Assembly: GCF_024763615.1 (NCBI RefSeq)
Contig: NC_077223.1
Location: 38,998,627 to 39,062,626, forward strand
DNA: 64,000 nt
Reading direction: 5' to 3'
Source of the DNA: Phlebotomus papatasi
Lineage: Eukaryota; Arthropoda; Insecta; Diptera; Psychodidae
Part shown: positions 55,290 through 64,000 of the stretch, one piece after another
Position numbering within the stretch: position 1 is the first letter of the stretch
Layout of the letters: every line of letters starts with the position of its first letter
Translations under genes and position numbers: made by a program
The notes under the pieces: model-generated
The model's database searches: none
Told to the model about the DNA's origin: nothing
What the model saw: the letters and a program-made list of their open reading frames with translations, nothing else

Positions 55290-56415
55290 AAACAATGGTA
55301 AGTAAAGAAGAGAAATTTAGTAGGTAAAAAAAATCAAATAAGTAAAAAACAAGGTAAAAAATCAAACTTGGTAAGTAACACTCAAACTGGTGAGTAAAAA
55401 AAATAAAAATGGTAAGTAAAAAATTCAAAAATAGTAAGTAAAAAAATCAAATATAAATATAAAATATATACTTTCCAGAAATTTCCCTTTGCCTCACGCA
55501 GAGGGTGAAACTAATAATTTTTCAAAACACAGAAAATTTCCCGAATAATTTTCGGAAACATAGAATATTTTTCTTTGCCTAAACAAGCAATACTGAAAAC
55601 TTCCCAAAACACAAAAAAAACTTCCCTTTGCTCCAACAGGCGAAACTGATAACTTTCTAAAACTTGGAAAATTTCCCTTTGCCCCAAGGAGCGAGATTAA
55701 TAAATTACCAGAACACAGAAAATTTCTCTTTGCCCCAAAGAGCGAAATTAATAAATTCCCAAAACACAGAAAATTTCCCTTTGCCCCAAAGGACGAAACT
55801 CATAAATTCCCGAAACAGAAAATTTCCCTTTGCCCTAAAAGGGCAAAATTCATAAATTCCCAAAACACAGAAAATTTCCCTTTGCGCCAAAGGGCGAAAC
55901 TCATAAATTCCCAAAACAGAAAATTTCCTTTTGCCCTAAAAGGGCAAAATTCATAAATTCCCAAAACACAGAAAATTTCCCTTTGCCCTAAAAGGGCAAA
56001 ATTCATAAATTCCCAAAACACAGAAAATTTCCCTTTGCCCCAAAGGGCAGAACTAATAACTTCCCGAAGCACGGAAAATTTCCCTTTGCCCCAAAGAGCA
56101 GAACTAATAAATTCCTGAAACACAGAAAATTTCCCTTTGTCCCAACAGGCGAAACTGATAACTTTCCAAAACTTGGAAAATTTCCCTTTGCCCCAAAGGG
56201 CGAAACTCATAAATTCCTAAACACAGAAAATTTTCCATTCTCCTAACAGTGCCACATTTTGATTTTTTTATCAGCCAATTTTGATTTTTTTTTACTTATC
56301 ATTTTAGATTTTCTTACTTACAATTTTAGATTTTTTAACTTACCGTTTTTGATTTTTTTTACTTACAATTTTTCATTTTTACTTACCATTTTACCAAAAT
56401 ACTTATCATTCTGCT
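55290..56415. mobile_element. FB-like element with 51-bp minisatellite core
   Basis: The left flank (55290-55450) is built of GGTAAGTAAAAAAATCAAA units; the right flank (56255-56412) of the inverse, TTTGATTTTTTTTACTTACC. Between them is a 51-bp tandem array. This is the same inverted short-array plan as 33164, 53600 and 63655, whose cores share CACAGAAAATTTCCCTTTGCC. Confidence 0.78.
55500..56240. repeat. Minisatellite, ~51-bp unit, about 14 copies
   Basis: The unit contains CACAGAAAATTTCCCTTTGC, CCAAAGGGCGAAACT and CATAAATTCCCAAAA. Unit starts are spaced 50-52 bp (e.g. 55714, 55765, 55815, 55866, 55916, 55966). Because 51 is a multiple of three, long frames appear on the minus strand (136 codons with FALWGKGKFSVFWEF repeats); they are not evidence of a gene. 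Confidence 0.93.
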
Positions 56416-56436
56416 GCAGCCTTTAAATTATATATA

Positions 56437-57650
56437 CTGCTCTACTGGTTTCTTTTTGAGTTCGAGCAGTAAAATATGTGGATTATAATTATATGTATCC
56501 TCCTCTTTGTATAATTCGTGCAACAGTATGTTGGAATTCATTTTGCTATAGTAAGGTAGAAGGTTTTCCACTCGATAACTCAGACAATATTTACGTCTTC
56601 CATGATGAGAATTTACAAAGTTTTAGAATAAATTTTTTTGGAGACTCCCCAAATATGTTTGTGTTGAGGGCCTCTCTTTGGACTTTTGGAATTCCCATGT
56701 TATATTTCACAAATAGTTTCTATTGCATGTCAAGCTAAATATTTGGGATGTTTTTGTGCATTTGTCATTCAAATTAAACTGAAACATGTTACACGATTGT
56801 TAACTTCTTGGTCAAATGCAATTCTGCATCTATCACTGAAATTGTCAGAGATTAATGTTGGAGAATGTAATCAATATGGGAAGCGCAGCAAATGCTATTT
56901 TATCAATTTGAAATAGTGGAACCACAATGAAGAGTGCTGTCCACAACTTGTTTTATTTTAATTAATCATCCAACAGTATAGGGTTGTATAAAATCATGCT
57001 ACTATTATTGCTCGATTTGATCGATCATTGAGAATAACAGAATGATTATTTGCAATATCCAAGACCGTTTAAAATTCCATGATGTAAATATACAGGCAAG
57101 CTGATCAAATACGAACCATCGTACGATTTTAGGAGTTCGTAATTGAGGATCTCGATTGTATCATTTTGTTTTACCTGTTTAAAAAAACCAAAAGCACGAA
57201 TCGACTTTTTTGAACGATATTACTGAAGTATTATAAACTTTACAATGTACATATGCAAAATTGAACGATACTTATGGGGTTAAAATATGATGTACACTGT
57301 AATGCCGTATACGGCAACGGTGCACGAGGTGTACGAGCTTATGCATATTATATATGCAAATACATATACATATATGTATATGTATATTGTATAAAGGAAT
57401 AAAAAACAAGGCCTAAAACGTGATGTTGCGAATTTACGTTCTCAATTTCACCACTAATCTCCATATTATGAAATTAATCCAAAAATTTTGTAACCCACCA
57501 CGAAAGTGGGAAATATGTATTTGTAAATGCCAAAATCCCGTGGTTGTACGTTAAAATATTACCCACCCTGGAGTGTCAATAAATGATGTGATTTTCCTCA
57601 TCTAAGGGACACAGCCTCAGTGTAATCCCCATTCTTCGGTCTCGCATAAT
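56437..57650. other. Mixed spacer: repeat end, unassigned frames, TA-rich microsatellite
   Basis: 56437-56475 is a reverse TACTGCTCGAAC-family end (GAGTTCGAGCAGTAAAA). 56478-56916 has two overlapping plus frames of 76-86 codons without motifs. 57345-57392 is a TATATGCAAATACATATACA-type microsatellite. No supported gene. Confidence 0.4.
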
Positions 57651-57656
57651 TCATTG

Positions 57657-57890
57657 CTAAAGTGGATTAGCTGTAAAACATGAATTGGGTCTCTTTTGGC
57701 ATGTTAAATTGATGCGAAGCCCTCCATCTTCCATCCAAAATGAGGTGTCTTGTCTCACAAAAGCTCCGGTCAAAATTGTTGAGGGATTAACTGTAGCAGA
57801 AATGGGAAGAAATCCATCAAGATTATCCGCGCAAAAAGTCCAATCAATATAATTCCTTACTGAAGCACTAGCATTGAGAGTAAAAATCAC
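57657..57890 (-). CDS. Possible terminal coding exon, unknown protein
   Basis: A minus-strand open run of 77 codons to a TAG with strongly protein-like content: IFTLNASASVRNYIDWTFCA, DGFLPISATVNPSTI, GAFVRQDTSFWMEDGG, and the end CQKRPNSCFTANPL. Three cysteines and balanced composition stand out from the AT-rich frames around. It has no good ATG; in-frame TAA lies 7 codons upstream of the VIF codons, and acceptor-like AAG sites (e.g. CTCTCTGGAAG) precede it, so a 3' terminal exon is the best reading. The gene would extend to higher coordinates; no partner exon was found. No family recognised. Confidence 0.4.
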   Translation of the reverse strand: MIFTLNASASVRNYIDWTFCADNLDGFLPISATVNPSTILTGAFVRQDTSFWMEDGGLRINLTCQKRPNSCFTANPL

Positions 57891-57904
57891 TTCCAGAGAG
57901 TTCA

Positions 57905-58345
57905 GTTATTGCTTGTGGTTTCTTATGATCACAGCGTATGTTGTTTTCTGGTAAGATCACCACGCTTAATCACCAATCAAATTTTAGGAAATAACTTTAT
58001 GAATTTCCTTTATCACGGTTATGATGTCTTAAAATATTTAACATTTAAACATTTTTATTTATAAAATGAAACATTCGATTTCAATGCAGCTGAAAACAGA
58101 TCTATTTTCAGCTGAATTGTGCTAACCTTAAAACAACACTCGCGAAGCAGGGCCATTTCCGTATATTTGGTTATCACTTTTTGTTCGAGAACTGCTGACT
58201 GGTCAGCATATTTTTGCTAATAGTTTCAGCAAAAATACGCTGAAAACTCTGGTTTTTCCAGCTAACTGTGTTGCCGAATCTTAAACGTAACTACACATCA
58301 ATTTTAATTTTGACTTACCATTTTTATGAAAATACTGGCCAATTT
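57905..58345. other. Spacer with short hairpin
   Basis: CAGCTGAAAACAGATCTATTTTCAGCTG at 58087-58114 is a 10-bp-stem hairpin. A second inverted pair, AGCATATTTTTGCT / AGCAAAAATACGCT, follows at 58205-58243. No gene. Confidence 0.5.
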
Positions 58346-58349
58346 ACTA

Positions 58350-59260
58350 GGGAAGACTGGGGCAAAAAGTAACAAAACGGATATTTTATTTTTTTACAAG
58401 CTACTCGAGCGCTTCAAAAATTTCTAATTAGTGCAGTTTTATAGGAAATTTACTGCTCTACAACTTTGTGAAAGTAATTTTCCTTTATTCTGTAAGGAAA
58501 TACATTTTATCGAGCTGTTTTCTAAAAGGTAATTTTGTACCCAAAAATGCTGGAGCAAATAGGACCAGGCGTACCAGGTATGGGATATTATCACATTTTG
58601 ATTTTCTTTATTACGAGCTTTCGTAAATTTAAAAAAAAATAGCTAGGTGACATTTTTATAGGAAATTTATTCCTCTCCACCTTTTTAAAACACCGTTTTC
58701 TCTGTCTGAACGAGAAAAGCGCTTTTCAAGCTATTTTAGAAAAAAACACGCAAGAGACTGCTAATCGTTTGACCAATGAAAGCAAAAAGCGGCGAGATGC
58801 GGAAATGATGTTTCTTCTCGTGATGAGACGTCAAAAATTGCTTCAGTCTTTGTTACTTTTTGCTCCATACCTTTTGTTACTTTTTACCCCAAGTGGTCAT
58901 TTTTAATATAAGGGTTTCTGGAGAAAAGAATCTTTGTAAAATTCTAAAATAGATAAAATAGATAGTGGTTTCGTATTCAAAGAATCCACATAATTTAGGA
59001 AATACTTACCAGTGCATCAATTTCGGAAAATAAATAGGTAAAAATTGATATCTGTTGCAAGGAAAACATTTCAAAAATATTGCTAAAAATTTCAATATTT
59101 TTTATTTTCTGAATTCCTTGTTCGAATTCCAAGAAACTTACGACTTTGAAGAAGGTCTATGGAGGCCATCTATGGAAAAAATTTAAGCCGCTATCTCTTT
59201 TATCTGGAAGATATTGAATTTTCAAATTTTCAATTTGTGACTTTTTACCCCAGTCTCCCC
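58350..59260. mobile_element. TA|GGGGAGACTGGGGCAAAA element, 0.9 kb
   Basis: 911 bp with ends GGGAAGACTGGGGCAAAAAG and CTTTTTACCCCAGTCTCCCC, TA flanks (58348-58349, 59261-59262). Colinear with 18047-18960. Confidence 0.88.
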
Positions 59261-59264
59261 TACA

Positions 59265-59650
59265 TCTATTAATAATCTAACTTAATTTACAAGGGCTTCA
59301 GTGATATATGTTTTCCATTTCATTTCTAAGTCTATGAAATTATTTATAAAGAATCACTGTAACCATAAACTTATCGGATCTTGCAATATATCCATACAAT
59401 TTAACTGATTGTTTAGTTCATTTTAATCAGTTGAAAGATTTTACCCATTCTGTGATTGTTTGCAATGTTGAACCGTCGAACGTTCAATTTTTTTTTCAAA
59501 GTTACAAATGGATTTTGAGCAAATGAAATACAGAATATGAATTGGAATTGCGGTTTTTACAGTACACTGGGTTGTGTTTTCTATATTCCATCTGATAAGT
59601 TTCTTTTTTCATTTTTTATTGTTAGTGTAGGAAAGGCAAGGCGTAGCGTA
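59265..59650. other. Spacer, no supported gene
   Basis: AT-rich, nothing recognised. Confidence 0.35.
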
Positions 59651-59657
59651 AAAGGGA

Positions 59658-61465
59658 CAGATAATCCTAACCGGCTTATGTAGGTGAGATTCTTAACGTG
59701 AGCTAACTCGGAGTGCATGCAAATTCGATTTAGAGCTGAAGTTGTGGGACGCCATTCAGTTATCTTGAATAAAATTCGTGAAATTATACAAATTTTGTAT
59801 TTAAACCAAAATATTAAGGATTTGAATGGAGTGACAGAAAAGTGATATATGGGTGAAATGTAGACCAGAATGTACTCTATAATTTTCTTATGGAACATGA
59901 TCTCATCGATTACTCAGAAGCCAAGCTAAACGAGGTTTTTTGTTTTTGAACTTGTTTTTTCATCCAGAGTGCCCCAAGTAGTCATTTGTTGAACTTCAAC
60001 TATATCAAAGAATTGTTGTATTTTGTGGGACTTTCCATTTAAAACCCTATTTTAAGTGTCTTTGTGGAGTAGAGGCAGTCAAATTGGCATCTGAGTGATT
60101 TCAAAGCGTTATTATGGGAAAAATCAATTTTTTCACACTTAAACGGCAAAATCGGAGTGATAGCGTAGACTGAGCGGAAAATGATGTATGGACGAAATGT
60201 AGAGACAAATGTCCTCTATAATTATGTCGAAGTAATCATCAAAATCGGTTCAGCGACAGTCGAGATAATTGAGGTTATGTGATATTGAAATTGGTTTTTC
60301 GACTGTGGCGCCCCTGGTGTTGGTTCCACGAAGATCAAATATTTTAGAAAGTTGTAGTATTTGGTGAGATCTTTCGTTTAAGCCCTCATTCATCAAAATC
60401 GGTCACATAGAACCGGAGATATGATTTTTTGAATTTTGTGAACTTTGACCCCTCATATCTCCGGTTCTGTTTAAACCACAGCGCACTTACGCACCATTTT
60501 GGAAACGTCCTAGACTGGACTACAACATACTAAAATTTCATTAACTTGCACAATGCCGTTTTTGAGAAAAGTGACTTTGAATTTCGATGAATTTTGACGC
60601 TATCACAGCGCCACCTGTGGTGACTTTTTGAACTTCCATCTGAAAGTGCTCATCAAGACGAAACCAAAAAGGTAAATTTTAAGCCGCTATGTTAGTTAGA
60701 ACCGGAGATAGAGGCCGGTCAATGTTCGAACTTTGACCCCTTATAGCTCGGGTCAGGGGTTATGGATCGACTTAAGGTTTTTTTTGTTTGATAGGTATAA
60801 TCAACGGCTACAACATACTAAAATTTCAGCCCGATGCACAATGGAATTTTTGAGTTATTTAACTTATAAGATTTTAAAAATTTCTTTTTAATAATAGCGC
60901 CCCTAGCGGTGGTTTTATGAACTTGCGATGTTAGAAGGGGAGGTGGCATTTCACGAGAGCTTTCCAAAAAGCCCTCACTTTTTAAATTCTGACAATTAGA
61001 ACCAGAGTTATGGCCATTTTAAGATATTTTTTTTGGACCCTTATAGCTCGGGTCAGGGGGATCGGGGGACCTTAAGTTTGGTATTGATGGAAAGCTCTAA
61101 GGCCCAGCTATAACATACTAAAATTTGAGCCCGCTCGATGCCATAGGGGCGGAGCTATTGAGAAAACAAAAAAAGGGGGGTCTTCAAAATGGCGGAAGGA
61201 GGGGTGGGGGGTGGGGGGTCAATGCACCAAGTTGCAATTTTCACCCGATATATAACCTTTGCCGAAAACCGCAAGTCGATATCTTTTTCAGTTTAGGAGC
61301 TATTAAGCTCCAAAGAGCGGCCGGCCGGCCGGGAACGTAAAATAGCCACATATATATTCGTGATCAGGAAGTGGCGAAACACATTTTGGCCAAGTTTGAG
61401 GTCGATCGAACGACATGAAATTTTGTTAGGATTATAGTAGGTGAGATTGTTAAGAATCTCACCTA
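59658..61465 (+). mobile_element. Modular Helentron-like element, full copy 2
   Basis: About 1.81 kb, colinear with 35362-37198: subterminal TAGGTGAGATTCTTAAC, four modules, G-rich GGGGTGGGGGGTGGGGGG block, a short GGCC tract near 61318, and the 3' hairpin. No TSD is visible. Minus frames near its 3' end (ending AGRSLELNSS) recur in all copies but are interrupted and lack features. Confidence 0.9.
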
Positions 61466-61551
61466 ATACATCCACTAAATTACCAATTTTTTATGCCATT
61501 CCTACAATTTATTCAAGGTTTACTAGCCTTTGCAAAAATAATAAAATAGGA

Positions 61552-63371
61552 TAGATAATCCTAACCGGCTTATGTAGGTGAGATTCTTAACCTGAGCTAA
61601 CTCGAAGTGCATGCAAATTCGATTTAGAGCTGAAGTTGGGAGACGCCATTCAGTTATCTTGAATCAAATTCGTGAAATTATACAAATTTTGTATTTAAAC
61701 CAAAATATCAAAGATTTGGATGGAGTGACAGAAAAGTGATATATGGGTGAAATGTAGACCAGAATGTTCTCTATAATTTTGCCGTAGAACTTGAACTCAT
61801 CGATTACTCAGAAGCCAAGATAAGCGAGGTTTTTTGTTTCTTAACTCGTTTTTTCATCCAGAGTGCCCCAAGTAGTCATTTGTTGAACTTCAACTAAATC
61901 AAAGAATTGTTGTATTTTGCGGGACTTTCCATTTAAAACCCTATTTTAAGTGTCTTTGTGGAGTAGAGGCAGTCAAATTGGCATCTGAGTGATTTCAAAG
62001 CGTTATTATTGGAAAAATCAATTTTTTCACACTTAAACGGCAAAATCGGAGTGATAGCGTAGTCTGAGCGGAAAATGATGTATGGACGAAATGTAGAGAC
62101 AAATGTGCTCTACAATTATGTCGAAGTAATCATCAAAATCGGTTCAGCGACAGTCGAGATAATTGAGGTTATGTGATATTGAAATTGGTTTTTCGACTGT
62201 GGCGCCCCTGGTGTTGGTCCCACGAAGTTCAAACATTCTAGAAAGTTGTAGCATTTGGTGAGATCTTTCGTTTAAGCCCTCATTCATCAAAATCGGTCAA
62301 ATAGAACCGGAGATATGATTTTTTGAATTTCGTGAACTTTGACCCCTCATATCTCCGGTTCTATTGAAACCACAGCGCACATACGCACCATTTTGGAAAC
62401 GTCCTAGACTGGACTACAACATACTAAAAGTTCATTAACTTGCACAATGCCGTTTTTGAGAAAAGTGACTTTGAATTTCGATGAATTTTGACCCTATCAC
62501 AGCGCCACCTGTGGCGACTTTTTGAACTTCCATCTGAAAGTGCTCATCAAGATGAAACCAAAAAGGTAAAATTTAAGTCGTTATGTTAATTAGAACCGGA
62601 GATAGAGGCCGGTCAATGTTCGAACTTTGACCCCTTATAGCTCGGGTCAGGGGTTATGGATCGACTTAAGGTTTTTTTTGTTTGATAGGTATAATCAACG
62701 GCTACAACATACTAAATTTTCAGCTCGATCCACAATGGAATTTTTGAGTTATTTAACTTTTAAGATTTAAAAATTTTCTTTTTAAAAAAAGCGCCCCTAG
62801 CGGTGGTTTTATGAACTTGCGATGTTAGAAGGAGAAGTGGCATTTCACGAGAGCTTTCCAAAAAGCCCTCACTTTTTAAATTCTGACAATTAGAACCGGA
62901 GTTATGGCCATTTTAAGAAAATTTTTTTGGACCCTTATAGCTCGGGTCAGGGGGGTCGGGGGACCTTAAGTTTGGTATTGATGGAAAGCTCTAAGGCCCA
63001 GCTATAACATACTAAAATTTGAGTCCGCTGAATGCCATAGGGGCGGAGCTATTGAGAAAACAATAAAAGGGGGGTCTTCAAAATGGCGGAAGGAGGGGTG
63101 GGGGGTGGGGGGTCTATGCACCAAGTTGCAATTTTCACCCGATATATAACCTTTGCCGAAAACCGCAAGTCGATATCTTTTTTAGTTTAGGAGCTATTAA
63201 GCTCCAAAGAGCGGCCGGCCGGCCGGCCGGCCGGCCGGGAACGTAAATTAGCCACATATATATTCGTGATCAGGAAGTGCTGAAACACATTTTGGCCAAA
63301 TTTGAGGTCGATCGGACGACATGAAATTTTGTTAGGATTATAGTAGGTGAGATTGTTAAGAATCTCACCTA
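61552..63371 (+). mobile_element. Modular Helentron-like element, full copy 3
   Basis: About 1.82 kb, same orientation as copy 2 and only about 86 bp downstream. The GGCC tract near 63213-63238 is intermediate in length. The 5' end reads GGATAGATAATCC instead of GGACAGATAATCC. No TSD visible. Confidence 0.9.
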
Positions 63372-63538
63372 AATGATTTACAGTTTTTTTTTTAATCTGA
63401 TTTTCAGAAGTTAGTTTTAAAAAAAAACAAGTGACCAAGTAAAGACACTTTACAGAATATTGGAAACCATTTCATTACTAGCTTGAAATTAGATTTAGTT
63501 TTAATAGATTTACATATTAATCTTAATATTAATTAATT

Positions 63539-63655
63539 TTAGCACTCAATGGGTCAAGTGGTAGAACAATCGCTCGATGATGCAAGTGCCTGGTTTTCGA
63601 ATCTTCTTTAGGTCACCAGGAATTTTTCTGGCGTTAAAGGTGTTCGGATTCAGTG
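63539..63655 (+). mobile_element. tRNA-derived SINE, 5' part
   Basis: Box A region GGGTCAAGTGGTAGAAC and box B region GGTTTTCGAATCTTC, about 35 bp apart, then ACCAGGAATTTTTCTGGCGT and GGTGTTCG. Degenerate D-loop and anticodon region; not a functional tRNA. Interrupted at about 63655 by the FB-like element. Confidence 0.7.
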
Positions 63656-63952
63656 GCAACCAAAATCTCGAACACCAAAATCCCGAACGCTAAAATCCCG
63701 AAAACGCCAAAATCTCGGAAAACAAAATCCCGAATTTTAAAAATCCTGAAAGGGATGAAATTATACGGAGGAAAATGTTTAGAATAATTTCTCAAGACAC
63801 AGAAGATTTCCCTTTGCCTCTAGCAAACGCGGGTACAATCGTGAGAGTAGCTATGATACTTTTAAGAATTCGGGATTTTGGCTTTCGGGATTTTGGTGTT
63901 CGAGATTTTGGCTTTCGGGATTTTGGCGTTCAGGATTTTGACCGGAACCTGT
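63655..63952. mobile_element. FB-like element, compact copy
   Basis: The left arm has repeats of CCCGAACGCTAAAAT / CCAAAATCTCG (63662-63740); the right arm has the inverse, GGGATTTTGGCTTTC (63870-63945). The core GACACAGAAGATTTCCCTTTG and GAGTAGCTATGATAC is shared with 53600-54085. A minimal example of the family. Confidence 0.78.
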
Positions 63953-64000
63953 GACTTCAGAGTTTTGCAAGTTAAAGGATTCCGTCGAGCTCGTTTTATT

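Noticed and set aside
55800..56210. 136-codon minus-strand frame, the longest in the window
   Set aside because: It is a translation of the 51-bp minisatellite (51 = 17 codons), with repeated FALWGKGKFSVFWEF; no start context or function.
63539..63610. Possible tRNA gene
   Set aside because: Boxes A and B are recognisable, but the acceptor stem and anticodon arm do not pair, and SINE sequence follows directly.

Overview
This looks like a stretch of eukaryotic, probably dipteran insect, heterochromatin-like or intergenic DNA. It is strongly AT-rich, has no long open reading frame (longest about 130 codons) and no prokaryotic gene order. It is packed with hairpin-type miniature DNA transposons (MITEs), foldback elements, tRNA-derived SINE pieces and Drosophila-FB-like structures. 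A nematoceran fly such as a sand fly is a guess from repeat style, not something the sequence proves. I see no complete, confidently identifiable protein-coding gene.

Layout: 0-10 kb holds hairpin MITEs, an A-rich low-complexity block (2.06-3.5 kb), a MITE interrupted by a pogo-like MITE (3.9-4.3 kb) and a 5'-truncated copy of a large modular element (5.35-6.15 kb). 10-20 kb holds a 1.4-kb foldback element with a gene-like loop (13.0-14.5 kb), PIF/Harbinger-like MITEs and a nested palindrome (17.9-19.2 kb). 20-30 kb holds a three-level transposon nest (20.85-21.92 kb), a 1.55-kb near-perfect palindrome (23.92-25.47 kb) and a reverse-oriented SINE. 30-45 kb holds a 4 x 135 bp tandem array, a full modular element (35.36-37.20 kb) between two inverted MITEs, and a hAT-like MITE. 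46-57 kb holds two larger CACTG-ended transposons with gene-like interiors, a decayed protein gene (51.8-52.5 kb) and two FB-like inverted arrays, one with a 51-bp minisatellite. 58-64 kb holds a 0.9-kb element, two further full copies of the modular element side by side, and an FB-like element inserted in a SINE.

Several insertions can be dated relative to each other because the uninterrupted sequence exists elsewhere in the same window. These empty-site comparisons fix element ends and target-site duplications (TSDs): TA for the TA|GGG hairpin families and the pogo-like MITE; TTA/TAA for three PIF/Harbinger-like families; 2 bp of variable sequence for the CACTG family; 8 bp for the hAT-like MITE.

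The most interesting content is (i) the modular element with a variable GGCC microsatellite and a 3' hairpin, resembling Helentron-associated elements; (ii) DNA transposons that seem to carry spliced or coding host-gene fragments; (iii) large foldbacks able to form long double-stranded RNA. Protein-like fragments (9.4, 12.5, 13.5, 29.2, 46.7, 48.0, 52.0 and 57.7 kb) are reported with low to moderate confidence and no assigned function.
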